From Nelumbo lutea (lineage: Eukaryota; Streptophyta; Magnoliopsida; Proteales; Nelumbonaceae), in the NCBI GenBank assembly GCA_022828595.1, contig JAKGHH010000002.1, forward strand, positions 78,154,383 to 78,218,382: a DNA stretch of 64,000 nt. The letters are read 5' to 3'. Under the pieces are notes generated by a model. That model was not told the DNA's origin, ran no database searches, and worked only from the letters and a program-made list of their open reading frames with translations. The translations under genes and the position numbers were made by a program. Below are positions 10,743 to 20,592 of this stretch, piece after piece. Within the stretch, counting starts at the first letter, position 1; every line of letters starts with the position of its first letter.

Positions 10743-11788
10743 CAAGGTTCAAAGTATTGAAAACGTAAGGTGCATCAGAAAGATAATTTTAAGAGACATA
10801 TCGGGATACGCTTTGGATACGTATGGATACAGACAAAAAATCAAGATACGCATAAATATGCTAAAAAGCTTAAATAAATCCTAAAAAGCATACTAATAAC
10901 GATAGTTACAAGTTTTAGATGATTGCAAATAAGTTATTTAAAAGTAAAAAAACTGTAATTTAATGGTCTATATAAAATTTGAGATATCGAGACACACTTA
11001 GTAACTATTGACAAATGATGGAATAACTAAAACATGAAAAAACAAAAAAAAAAAACAAAAATGTATATTGATATACATTAGTTTTAAAATAATCAATATA
11101 ATTTATCTTAATATTTATTAATACATAAATTTTAATAATTAATTCTAACATTTATTGATAAGCAAAACACTAAGAAAAAGAGAAAAAGTACTCAAAAAAT
11201 AAAAATGCATAAACAAGTAGCAAGCAAATGGGCGTGGCTTAGTGGTGAACCTCTATCTATTAAAGCCCAGTGTCTAGGGTTTGAATCTTGCTATTGCTAA
11301 TTTGTAGTTTTATACTAACAAAGCGAATTTAATGAGAAAGCGGGTTATTAATTAACGAAATTAATGAGAAGAGAATTCCAATTAGGCGCTAAAATTGAAA
11401 TTGAAATTTAAAATTATGCATTAATTATAGGAGTAATTAACTAATTAATGAGAGAAATTCATTAAGTATAGGAGTAAATGTATAATTAATGAGAGGTAAT
11501 TCTGCCTTAAATATAATTTAATGAAATTAATGAGAGTGAAGGGGATTTGTATCAGGCTGTATCGAATTGTTTCGGAACTGTATCGGTCGATACAGACCCT
11601 AAACAGTTCGATACAGGCCATTAATAAAAAAAAATAGTCTGATATAGGGCCCGAAATGGTCTGATACAGACTGATACATACGAAAAGGAATGCTACATAT
11701 AATTTCTATGCGTTTCGTGTATCAGACTTGTACCAAAACGATATTATCGGTCTATACGGTCTGATACATTGCGAAATTTTAAACCTTG
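10743..11788. mobile_element. hAT element, TTCAAA family, 1,046-bp copy
   Basis: Ends CAAGGTTCAAAG and TTTAAACCTTG form an inverted repeat. Flanks GGTTTATA (10735-10742) and GGTTTACA (11789-11796) are an 8-bp target duplication with one C/T change, and removing the element plus one flank restores the RT frame. It is four times longer than the other copies. The extra interior includes a SINE-like piece at 11229 and a TTAATGAGAG-rich repetitive tract (11330-11540). No transposase frame was found. Confidence 0.88.
11229..11330 (+). repeat. tRNA-derived SINE-like sequence
   Basis: A polymerase III A box (TGGCTTAGTGG, 11235-11245) and B box (GGTTTGAATCT, 11278-11288) are 43 bp apart, as in tRNA-derived SINEs. 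The rest does not fold into an obvious tRNA acceptor stem. The 3' end is undefined. Confidence 0.55.
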
Positions 11789-12239
11789 GGTTTACATGAC
11801 TCGACCTCTAGGTTTCTATGCTAAATGTAGTGATCAGAAGGTGTGCAGGTTAAAAAAATCATTATATGGGTTGAAGCAATCACATCGGGCTTGGTTTAGT
11901 AGGTTTCATTTGGCTGTATAACAGATGGGATTCAAACAATGCCAGTCAGATCATACTCTATTTGTGAAGAAAGGTAAAGGGAAAATTGCAACTTTAATTG
12001 TGTATGTTGATGACATAGTAGTCACCGGAGATTGGAAGACTGAAATATAGAAATTGAAGAAATTCCTAGCCACTCAATTTGAGGTGAAAGATCTAGGTCC
12101 CTACGTTATTTTTTGGGATTGAAGTTGTCCGCTCTAAAAAGGGCATCTTTATTTTTCAAAGGAAATATGTACTAGATCTATTAAAGGATACATGCAAGTT
12201 AGGAGTGAAACCAATTGATTCACCCATTGAACCCAACCA

Positions 12240-12865
12240 TCAACTAGGAGACAGTTAGGGGGAGTGTTTGAAAGATGTGAAGAAGTTCCAGAGACTTCTA
12301 GGGAGATTCTTATTTGTTTATGACCAGACTTGATATTGCCTATACAGTGGGTGTCCTTAGTTAGCTCATGCATAACCCTAAGACAACTCACTTTGAAGAT
12401 GCAGAAACAGTCCTTAAATACCTCAATAAGTTCTTAGGAGCTAGTTTGCTATTTCAGAAACATGGGCATTTGAAAGTGGAGGTGTATACAAATGCTGATT
12501 AGGAAGGAGCAATCGATCTAATGCTAAAACAGAATACAGAGCTATGTCTCATGGAGTTGCTTAAATCATGTGGATAAAAAACTTGTTAGGAGAACTGGGT
12601 TTTCCAGATAACAAACTTATGTCACTCTAATGTGACAACAAAGCTGCTATCAATATTGCTGCTAACCCAGTCCTCTATGATAGAACAAAACATATTGAAG
12701 TGGACAAGCATTTTATTAGAGAAATTTGTGAGCAGAGAAGTGTGCACTCCATATGTCAGTTCAGAGGAACAATTTGCAGACATCTTCACCAAGGGCCTTC
12801 ATCTTGTGCAACATAATAATATGTGTGACAAGTTGGGCATGATTGACGTCCATGTCCCAACTTGA
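12240..12865 (+). pseudogene. Copia B RNase H
   Basis: Fragments in different frames match copia RNase [45 protein letters not shown] and [10 protein letters not shown]. Several stops and frameshifts separate them. The last open frame ends at 12863, just before the polypurine tract. Confidence 0.82.
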
Positions 12866-12871
12866 GGGGAG
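12861..12871 (+). other. Copia B polypurine tract
   Basis: CTTGAGGGGAG directly precedes the TGTTGG start of the 3' LTR, where second-strand priming occurs in LTR elements. Confidence 0.8.
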
Positions 12872-13020
12872 TGTTGGAATGTTCATTTTATTTCTTATGT
12901 TTGTATTCTACTGAGTTAGGGTCTATTTGGACTAGTTAAAGTAGCTTTTTTTCTTTGTTTATGTACTGTAACTTAAGTAGGGGCATAAGGGTCCTTTCCC
13001 TTTTAATTATGGTCACACAT

Positions 13021-13052
<32 letters not shown>

Positions 13053-13155
13053 TAATATAAGCTGGCTTTGCCAGCCAGTTAAGTTGACTCCAAAAAATTC
13101 TCTTCTCTTCTCCCTTCGCTCCTCTCTCTCCCTTCTCTTCTTCTTCCTTTCTTCT
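12872..13155 (+). repeat. Copia B 3' LTR, end lost
   Basis: Matches the 5' LTR from TGTTGGAATG through the TTCTTCTTCC tract, then diverges: the last ~25 bp of the 5' LTR have no counterpart. It carries a (CA)n(TA)n expansion at 13015-13056 that the 5' LTR lacks. The junction with the flanking hAT lies in TTC repeats near 13150. Confidence 0.85.
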
Positions 13156-13305
13156 TCTTCTTCCACCTTTTCTTTTCTTCTTTCTTATAACAAAAATAGG
13201 GGTTCAACCCCTATATTTTTTGAATTTTCTTTCCTTTGTTCTTTTTCTTCTCATAAAATGTTTATTTTCTAGACTTAAACATGAAATTTATACTCCTCTT
13301 ATGAA

Positions 13306-13530
13306 AGTTATGAATAATTATTAAGGAAAGATGGTATGGAACCTAGGGAATTACCCTAGGATATATGGTTTTACTTAAAAAAAGTCCATCGCCTAGGCGC
13401 CTGCCTAAGTGATTAGGCGGCAAGGCGCCCCCTAACGCCTAGCCTTGGCGCCTTGAAAACTACGAGTAAAAAACATGTATCCTAGGGTAGTTTTCTAGGT
13501 TCCATAACTATATTTCCTTCATAATTATCC
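13306..13530. repeat. Imperfect fold-back with GC-rich loop
   Basis: 13313-13376 and 13465-13529 are inverted copies of about 65 bp (shared TATGGAACCTAG, CCCTAGGATA). The 88-bp spacer holds the CGCCTAGGCGCC-type end of the outer hAT-like element. The inverted copy at 14652 diverges from the first one about where this palindrome begins. Confidence 0.75.
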
Positions 13531-14651
13531 ACTAGCTGAGTAACCCATACTGAGCACGGGGTTGTTTATTTATTTTTTTACTGTACATTCATGGTGCGGA
13601 TTTGGTTGGAGTTAATTATTAAATTTATATATTTTTATCTGTTTAGTTAAGTAAAATGAAATGTTTGATGGCCTGTACTGAATTTTGGATTATGTAGTTC
13701 TAAATTAATTAAGCAAATTTAGGTAATGTAAGAGAGTTAGGAGGTGATATTACTTAATCTGTTAAAAGAAATGAGACAAACAACCATTCCCATAATCCTT
13801 ACTCTGTAAAAAGACACCTGTAAATTAAATTTTTTAAATTAAAACATGAAGAAAAATGGATTAGGTCGGTAATAACGGAATGCGCACATCTGTTGAGAGT
13901 AGTCACTTGTTTACCATCACCTCTGCTGAGTGTTCCCCCAGATTTGGGATCCCAAAAGAGGTTTATGAAACCAGTGCCTGCTGCGTGGCCATCGAATAAG
14001 CTGTTGGGCAATTAGTTTTAAAACAAAACCAACACCAGACAGATGATGAGCTAACAAAACGGAGTTCTATGCTCAACCCTTACGGGAGATCTAGCAGCTG
14101 TAGAACCTCAATGCCGGCAGAACCACAGAGAAGCTTGTGGGAGATTTTTGATGATCAAAAGAAACGAATGGCGAAATTAAGAAAATGGAATTGGACTAAA
14201 ACTTAGTGCACTGCTTCTCACCCAACCCAAAAGTAACGCCAACAGAACCGAAGCTCAGATCACCATTGGATTCATGTTGTACAACGTGTTGGCTGCTGAC
14301 GCCTTGGAGGCGGATGACTGGTGGTGGTGGTGGAGGGCGAAGACAGGGTGGTAGGCGTAGGCATAGATGGGGTGGTTGGAGTTGTAGAGGGAGGGGAACG
14401 AGATGATGGAGTACTTGCTGCAGAAACTGTGATTGCTAGCTTCATCCCAGAGGCAGTGTACTAATGTCTAATAAATGGTGGTGCTGTTGATAAAATTCTG
14501 TATGTCATTTGTTCTTAATGCTAAAAGTGAAATTATGGTGATTTGTGATTTATTTGCAAACACAAAGAAATACACGTATGGATACCATTTATTGGATGAA
14601 CAAGGGGCCGTGTCGCCAAAACGAACACCCATTCCACTTTAGTATATATAG
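13531..14651. other. Unassigned segment, possible gene-capture element
   Basis: No intact gene. The minus strand has short protein-like frames unlike the surrounding transposons: 13799-14011 (GFINLFWDPKSGGTLSRGDG) and about 14265-14460 (a His-rich stretch with SIISFPSLYNSNHP). I do not recognise either. Sequence near 13535-13562 (CTAGCTGAGTAACCC, GAGCACGGGG) and near 14640 (ACTTTAGTATATATAGAT) resembles the ends of non-autonomous plant Helitrons, but a clear TC start and CTRR end were not seen. Confidence 0.3.
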
Positions 14652-15376
14652 ATAGATAATTTTCATAAAAAAGTATAAATTTCATGTTGAAGTATAGAAA
14701 ATCAACATATTCCAATGAGAAGAAAAAGAAGAAAGAGAAGAAAATTAAAAAAAATATATTTTTTTGATCAATAACAAAACTTTCATTAATCAAAAGAAAA
14801 TTCAAAACATATAGGGGCTGAACCCTTAATTATGTTATAGGAAAAGAAGAAAAGAAAATGTGGAAGAAGAAGAAGATGCGAAAGAAGAAAATGTGTTGAT
14901 TAGACAGCATTTTGAGTTCCTCCTTATTGGTTCAGGTTTTGAAGTCTTTGAGGGTTCAATACAACATTTAGCAATGTTTGTGTTGATTAAACCCTAACAA
15001 ATAAGAAAATAATAAAAAGAAATGGAAAAAAACTATGATGCAAAAAAGATATAGTATGGGAAGAGTTTTGACCAATCAAAACCCACTCATGCATTTTGAT
15101 AAATAACACCTGATTGGCTATCACGTTTATGATTCCAGTCCACTGGTCAGAAGTTTTTTAGATATTATATCTTTCTCATATCATAGTTGGTCCAAAAAAA
15201 ATTAGTATATAAACACAAAATGAATATTTTAGTTTAAAAATGCCTATTTTATAATTATAACCTCAAAAAATTAAGAATATAAAATTTTTTTATAACCCAC
15301 TAGAAAATTACTTAACAATTAGGTGAGGCAAGCCTCCAAGGGCGCCTTGTTGCCTAGGCCTCGCCTTACAACTATG
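14652..15376 (-). mobile_element. Second, inverted copy of the 5882 hAT-like family
   Basis: In reverse complement this matches 5882-6107, 6346-6428 and about 13160-13310 without the MITE and copia insertions, ending with AACTATG at 15376. It is therefore a natural empty site for both. The other end is truncated at about 14652. A small MITE interrupts it at 15029. Confidence 0.75.
15029..15195. mobile_element. Small MITE inside the second hAT-like copy
   Basis: This stretch is absent from the corresponding place at about 6040. Inverted ends are CTATGATGCAAAAAAGATAT and the ATATCTTTCTCATATCATAG end near 15170-15189. A related core (GGTTTTGACCAAT, TTTTGATAAAT) recurs at about 20155-20215. Confidence 0.6.
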
Positions 15377-15419
15377 AATGAGATACCTTTCTAATTCTGT
15401 TATTACATTTTGAATTAAT

Positions 15420-15746
15420 TATGTACCTCTATAGATATCATGAGTGCGCTCCTATATATTGCTTACCTCATCCCTCTCGAAATGAAAAGAAAATTCCCCA
15501 ATCTACTTTCTTCTTCTTTCCCCGAGGAGGTGGAGCTTCCCTCGAAAAAGCTCTTTTTGTTTTTTGATAAATCCTTGAAAAAGCTCTTTAATTGGGTAGA
15601 AACCCAACATTTGGTATCAGAGCTCGGTTCCGCCATGTCAAACACCAGTGGCTCTTTTTCTGAAGAACGGATGGATTGGATGGAAGTAGACATGCACAAG
15701 GTGACTTTTGAACTTAAGGAAATCAAGGCGACGTTACCAGTTCGTC
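15420..15746 (+). mobile_element. Gypsy 5' fragment: leader, primer site, gag start
   Basis: A tRNA-Met primer site (TGGTATCAGAGCTCGGTTC, 15612-15630) is followed at 15635 by a Met that opens a short frame (MSNTSGSFSEERMDWMEVDM), in the position of a gag N-terminus. The preceding pyrimidine- and Glu/Lys-rich DNA is probably the LTR end. The fragment is cut at 15746 by the poly(A) of a minus-strand LINE. Family uncertain. Confidence 0.6.
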
Positions 15747-17060
15747 TTTTTTTTTTTTTGATCAGCAGAAAATTTATTTTATTTATTTAGTTATGTGTGA
15801 GAACAGTACAACTTGATGACAAGAATGTCATCCCAAATATCAAAAGCTAGTTCACAAAGAAGTCCAATACGATTGCTGGAGTCAGTTAACCCATTTGCAC
15901 TCCTTACCCACTTGAATTCTGCGTTTAGATCCTTTACAATCCTTTCCACTTCCTTGAAAACATGTTTGAGAGTCCATGAGATATGTCTATTATAACTTGC
16001 CCATGAGATAATTACTTTTGAGTCCCCTTCCACCTTTGCCTGTCTAAAACCTAGTTCCTTTGCTAACCGAAGACCATTCAGTAATGCCAACACCCAACAA
16101 TTCAGCCTTCATAGAGTTTGCAGTATTAATTGGCCCCGAATAAAAAGCCAAGATCCTACTCTCCAAATTTCTGATTGCACCACCTATTATTTTCGTACTT
16201 AGGTTACCCAAGGAGCTCTCCTCAAAGTTCAATTTTACTTTGCTGCCTTTTGGAGGTTTCCACTCCACTCTCAGCCTTTCTTTTTCTCTAGAGGACTGTT
16301 ATCTCATTCCATGGCCTTTGGGTGTTAGTGATTGAAAAATTCTGAAAGTAGTCCAAGGTCTTTGCGCATATTGCAACCTTCACTTTTTTGTTGTCTATTG
16401 CCTCCTCTAAAGTCCTCTTTCTAGTAAATATTCTGTTATTCTTCTCTTCCCATATTACTCGAGTAATTGTTGCTTCAGTAGCTCTCCACATTGCTCTCCC
16501 TCTTTTCTTTGGTTGCCTCAAGAAGTTTGGGTTGAAGATGTCCACCACCTCTTGAGGGGGTCCCACATGTAGTCAAAAAGTGAATAGAAAAAAAATCCCA
16601 ATTATGAAGTACAAAGGAACAAGAGATTAATAATTGGGAGAGGGCCTCTCCACTACCCCTACATAAGAAGCACATATGAGGAGAAAGGCAATAAAAGGGC
16701 CTTCTTCTCCACAGAAAATCACATGTATTTACTTTTTTAAGGAGGATTTCCTAGTAGAACCCTTGAACTTTTGGTTGGATAGGCTTACTCCAAATTTCTT
16801 TCACTAAGAAGTCCACCCCTTGAGAACTAAGTGAGACAAGATGTTTGAAAAAGGAGGAGAAAGTAATGAATCCATTTGGGGAGATTAACCAATTCTAGAA
16901 TCTTCAAGGTTTGGGTCCTTGAAAGCTGCCTCCAAAATGTCAAGTAGGTCAACCAAAGAAGTACACTCACTTTCCCTTAGGCCTCTTCTGAAACTAAGGT
17001 TCCAATTGAAACCGAGAGAGGGTGTTCCCATTCTAGATACAGTTTCACCCTTAAGAATTA
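15747..17060 (-). mobile_element. 5'-truncated LINE with poly(A), zf-RVT and RNase H
   Basis: On the minus strand it ends in a 13-base A tail (plus-strand T run 15747-15759). Upstream are an RNase H-like domain (15791-16268: VKLNFEESSLGN, MKAELLG, VEGDSKVI), a linker with RVIWEEKNNRIF near 16440, and a zf-RVT block (CFLCRGSGEALSQLLISCSF, about 16610-16672). The piece 16740-17060 still encodes the preceding RT-zf-RVT spacer. Reverse transcriptase is missing, as expected for 5' truncation. Stops and frameshifts show it is dead. Confidence 0.85.
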
Positions 17061-17140
17061 TTAAGAACCTTGCTTCAAGTGATGAATTATTTAGAACCAG
17101 AAGGAGAGGCCCCTACCGGCGTATCGATATTTAGAACCTT
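17050..17140. repeat. Remnant ends of the TTCAAA hAT family
   Basis: Two GAACCTTG ends lie about 85 bp apart, each followed by CTTCAAGTGA or CTTCGAGTGA; GTATCGATATTTAGAACC is the family end. This looks like an internally collapsed copy. Confidence 0.4.
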
Positions 17141-17154
17141 GCTTCGAGTGAGGA

Positions 17155-17535
17155 ATTTCATGTGGGTAGAGATAGCCTGTGAAATCTGGGAGCAAGCCAA
17201 GTCTAACTATTCTGAATAGTGGCACTATGCCAAAATTTATCAATTGCAGGCAACATGATATACTTGTAAACGAGTTCAGATTTCCTACCCACACAAACTC
17301 TGCCCACATCTACCCACATAACAATGCAACCATACATGGAGAACATCTCATCTTCTTGCATAGTGTTATGCGGGGGGAGATGTTCCTAATTCACGGGGGT
17401 AGTGTGTTGTGGGTAGACGTGGGTAGAGTTCTTGTGGGCAGCTAGAGTCCTGGTAAATAGGGGGTGAAAAATCTCACAGCAACATGTGTTTGTTTTTCTC
17501 TTGGGATTGAATCCTGCATATGAATCATTTATTAA
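17155..17535 (+). pseudogene. Copia gag fragment, split by a fold-back MITE
   Basis: The frame reads FMWVEIACEIWEQAKSNYSE and YAKIYQLQA, the same block as copia B gag (FMWAKTTCEIWEQTKS). After the MITE, CTTGGGATTGAATCCTGC resumes the later gag LGLNPxYES motif at about 17497-17527. Only about 0.2 kb of gag is present, with a stop. It is an isolated scrap of a B-related element. Confidence 0.75.
17284..17441. mobile_element. Fold-back MITE
   Basis: Left arm (CTACCCACACAAACTCTGCC, 17285-17355) and right arm (17371-17441, GGGTAGACGTGGGTAGAG) are inverted, ~70-bp imperfect copies with almost no loop, so the unit could fold into a single hairpin. It interrupts a copia gag block. No clear target duplication. 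Confidence 0.75.
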
Positions 17536-17539
17536 TAAT

Positions 17540-18116
17540 GTACATTAAAATGTGAAATTAAAATTATTATCTATTTCTTTGGTGAAAAAATTAATACCTA
17601 ATTAGATGTATTACTAAATGATGTTTAAGACTAATCAATTTGAATTTTTGGAAAAAAAACTATAAATCATTTATTAGGGGCTTCTCAAAATAAGTTGGAA
17701 TTTTTTTGTCTAAACATGAAAAGCTTAAGAACATCAGATGGATCCTACAAACCTCATGAATCGCATGGGGCTCACTAGCAGTTCCATTTATATATTTGAA
17801 TATCAACAAGACAACATTGAAATTAACAATATGATTACAATTAAATTTTATAGATTTCAATAATGGAATGACTACATATAATCCAACTCTATTTATTATG
17901 GTTGTTATTTTACAAATCTAATTAAATTTATATTTTGTGAGTAAAACTATAAACTGTTAAATATTATTCTTTATCGACACATGAGATCAAAGAATTATTT
18001 TGACCAAATTTCACATAACAAATCCCTATGCATGGGGCCCCACTAGTGATTCATATTTAGGACCAAGACCTGCTAACAATAGAGAAAGAGATCATCTGAG
18101 GATATGATCTCAGAGA
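17540..18116. other. No gene seen
   Basis: AT-rich sequence with no domain, RNA gene or repeat that I can recognise. Confidence 0.6.
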
Positions 18117-18348
18117 TAAGGTTCAAAATTTCGATAAGATATAGCCTGGTGTATCGTATATCTTTTGGGTTTTGATACATCTGTTTACAATATGTATTTT
18201 GGGACCCCTCTTTTTTGATAAAAAATACCCTTAAATACCTCTCCAAAAGTCAAATTTTGAAAAATAAAACTAAAAAAATATAAATCCGTGTATTTAAGTA
18301 CCATTACACTTCTACCGATACATAGACATATCGATATTTTGAACCTTG
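18117..18348. mobile_element. hAT MITE, TTCAAA family, copy 3
   Basis: 232 bp between TAAGGTTCAAAATTTCGATA and TATCGATATTTTGAACCTTG, flanked by CTCAGAGA (18109-18116) and CTCGGAGA (18349-18356), an 8-bp duplication with one transition. Confidence 0.88.
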
Positions 18349-18376
18349 CTCGGAGACACTAACCTGTCTGCAAGAT

Positions 18377-18790
18377 TGCGTGCTTTCTGAGTATGCTCGT
18401 TGATGGTACTGGCTATTTTTTTCCATCGTTTGAATCTGAAGGCAGAGTTAAATTGTATAGGCTCTAGTAGGTGACCCATAGAAGTGGGCTAGAACTCTCC
18501 ATGCAACAGCCAAAGTAGAGAAACCAACCACTTGAGGAATTACTGCTTCAAAAATTAACACAAACTGATCATAGCGGTGCCATTCATCATAAACGGGATT
18601 AACAATTTTATGGGCTGAATTATTTGGGTCTAGGATATCATTTGGTTGGGCAGGATGAGATCCCTCAACAAGACCCATTAGTTTATACGTATTAAAAATA
18701 GGGTAGAAGGAAATGAGTGACAATAGGGGCGTTAATGGAGGGAAAGCCAGAAAAGAAGTGGTAGAAGGATATGTGGAGGAAGAGAGCTAA
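18377..18790 (-). pseudogene. Copia gag N-terminal fragment
   Basis: The open part (18448-18723) encodes YKLMGLVEGSHPAQP, NPVYDEWHRYDQFVL and AVAWRVLAHFYGSP, the UBN2-type gag pattern (KL.G.V.G, NP.Y..W...D, A...W..L). It belongs to a copia family different from A and B. No pol follows. A Pro- and Lys-rich frame upstream to 18965 is probably not coding. Confidence 0.7.
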
Positions 18791-19729
18791 ACAGACGAAG
18801 GGTATGCCATTGAAAAGAAAGATTTAATTCGTTAGACTTTTTTTTTTTCTTCTTTGGGTGGGCCTGAGATGGTGTGGGAGAGCTATGTATGCTTGGGTTT
18901 TGGGGCAAGGCGTGCGTGCTAAGTCCTCCCCTGTTATTACAAATTTTCTTTGGTCGCCCCTCCACCTGGAGTAAAGTTTGGGGTTAAAAGAAAAAGTAAG
19001 ATTTAACTCAGCCTCTTGATTCCATTTTAGAGTAAATTTATGTAAAAATTTGCACTCCAGTTTCTAACATGGAGAGACTGAATATATTTGTATTTGTACA
19101 CTTTGCAAACTGAGCCCAAGTCCAAGTTGTATTAATGTATTTAAAACAATGTATTAAGAGTACAAGTAGGAGAGTGATAACAATGGATGGGATAAGATTG
19201 TACGTTGTGTGTGCTAATCATGTAAACTGGATAAACTCCATTGAACAATTTTGTGTCATTATTTGCATCTTTTTTCGGTCAGGGCAAGCCCGTGCTCACA
19301 CCGTGCCAACAGCCTCTTGCAATCTTGGGTCGGAAATATTTCTCCATGAAATAAAGCACACAAGTATGGAAATATTCCCAATGCAAGGCTGTAAAGTCTG
19401 TTCAAATGGGTCTTGCCTGATCGAAGCCCAACTCTTACATGCATCTCCAACAAAAAGGAATTTAACTAACTGGATCACCATTTAAAAACAATATTTTTCT
19501 ACCACCTGGATAGAAGACTAGATATGAGTATATATATTTTCCAATTACATCCCAAACTGTGGAAAGATCTACAACAGGCTACTCTCGTATATTCATTTGT
19601 TTACAATGTCTAAGACTACTTATCTTGGTAATAAAAGGCTAAAAGCTCCTTTAATACAGGATTTATACTGTCATCCATCGGAGACTATCTAATGGGGTGG
19701 GTTAAATTTAACACTGGCGGAGTAGTGAA
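18791..19729. other. No supported gene; partial MITE near 19050-19117
   Basis: 19050-19117 matches the right arm of the Tourist-like family at 19730 (TATTTGTATTTGTACACTTT, AAACTGAGCC). The minus strand of 19260-19480 has two overlapping open frames (one includes FPYLCALFHGEIFPTQDC) that I do not recognise; they could be a gene scrap or chance. Confidence 0.4.
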
Positions 19730-19810
19730 GGCTCAGTTTGGTAAGAGTACAAATACAAATATATATTTGCACTCTATATATTTGTAATTACACTCTTTCC
19801 AAACTGAGCC
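19730..19810. mobile_element. Tourist-like MITE, GGCTCAGTTTGG family, minimal copy
   Basis: 81 bp with near-perfect inverted halves (GGCTCAGTTTGGTAAGAGTA and CACTCTTTCCAAACTGAGCC). Related copies lie at 19050, 22832, 23107, 28707 and 28848. Confidence 0.8.
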
Positions 19811-20348
19811 CAAGGAACAACCAAACAAGGCAAGAGGAAGATATATGTTCATATATTGTGCAAGTGTTTGATATGGTGATTTCACATTTCATGTGAGGTA
19901 TTCAACCATAAAAATGCTGAATTATGGGCCATTGTAAAAGGATAAACATGTGCACAGAATAGGACTCCCTGTCAACTGTCACAGCTATTTATCCAAAAGG
20001 AATGTCCCACTTAACTGGTAAGTTATTCACCTTACATTGAACATTTGAAATTCTGGATAGGAATTGAGAACTAAGACACTGTTATTGTGAAGCTAATGAA
20101 TGTGTCTGATGAAAAAAAAAAAAAACTATTCTTCCAGAAAGACTTGATATCGGAAGGGTTTTGACCAATTAAAAGCCTCTGTGGATTTTGATAAATCCTA
20201 GTCGAATTCATGTATCACAGTCGAATTCATGTACATATATTCGCAAATATGGGTCCTACGATTTTTGTTTTTGAAATCACTGACGTGAATGCTAGATAAG
20301 CCCTTACGGCTTACATAGTATTATGGTTTGAGTACCAGTAGATGTATG
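19811..20348. other. No gene seen; relative of the 15029 MITE near 20110-20215
   Basis: Non-coding. The GGTTTTGACCAAT core at about 20156 matches the MITE at 15029. A direct pair of AGTCGAATTCATGTA lies near 20200-20235. Confidence 0.5.
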
Positions 20349-20592
20349 CAAGGTTCAAAATATTGATACGCCCGATATGCTGGTAGGGGCGTATTGGGTG
20401 TTTTGATACTTGGTATTTTACCTTTTTTTTTTTATTTTTTTCAAAACTTTTTCAGAGGAGCTGGTCTAGGACCCCTCCATCCCTTGAACCGGTCAGACCC
20501 CCGATACACCCACTGTAGGGGCGTATTGGAAGGGTCCTGGACGATACGTATTGGCCGATACGGACCAATACATAACGATACTTTGAACCTTG
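20349..20592. mobile_element. hAT MITE, TTCAAA family, copy 4 with perfect TSD
   Basis: 244 bp between CAAGGTTCAAAATATTGATA and ACGATACTTTGAACCTTG. The 8-bp flanks GATGTATG at 20341-20348 and 20593-20600 are identical, which fixes the family limits. No coding capacity. Confidence 0.93.

Larger units (their letters stand above)
10460..12130 (+). pseudogene. Copia B reverse transcriptase, split by a hAT element
   Basis: Before the insertion: KRYKTKLVAKGFTQ, ETFTLVAKMNSIRILL and LDIKNAFLNGDLEEEVY, with stops replacing Trp and Gln codons. The hAT at 10743 splits EEVY from MTRPLGFY. After it come KKSLYGLKQS and the catalytic YVDD box at 12003-12014 (YVDDIVVTG), then KDLG. RT is nonfunctional. Confidence 0.88.
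6429..13155 (+). mobile_element. Copia B, full-length but dead LTR retrotransposon
   Basis: 5' LTR, tRNA-Met primer site, gag, protease, integrase, RT, RNase H, polypurine tract and 3' LTR follow in copia order. Two hAT elements (7904-8394 and 10743-11788) interrupt gag and RT. Coding parts carry many stops and frameshifts, and the protease DSGA site reads DLRA. It sits within the hAT-like element at 5882, after CACATTTTCTTCT. The last part of the 3' LTR and its target duplication appear lost in a TTC-rich stretch. Confidence 0.93.
5882..13464. mobile_element. hAT-like element, host of nested insertions
   Basis: The ends are CATAGTTGTTAAGGCG at 5882 and the inverse (CGCCTTGAAAACTACG) at 13464. 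The flanks AGTAAAAG (5874-5881) and AGTAAAAA (13465-13472) fit an 8-bp target duplication with one change. The body without insertions is about 0.6-0.7 kb and encodes no transposase, so it is non-autonomous. It hosts a MITE at 6108 and copia B at 6429. A second, inverted copy at 14652-15376 confirms the family. The right end is less certain because a fold-back overlaps it. Confidence 0.6.

Noticed and set aside
11229..11330. Functional tRNA gene
   Set aside because: A and B boxes are present but no acceptor or anticodon stem could be drawn; a SINE-like remnant fits better.
12936..13272. Charged and low-complexity frames around the CA/TA microsatellite
   Set aside because: They come from the pyrimidine-rich LTR end and the microsatellite.
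13799..14011. Real exon of a host gene
   Set aside because: Open frame and composition are suggestive, but no family is recognised and no neighbouring exons join up; kept only as a possible captured fragment.
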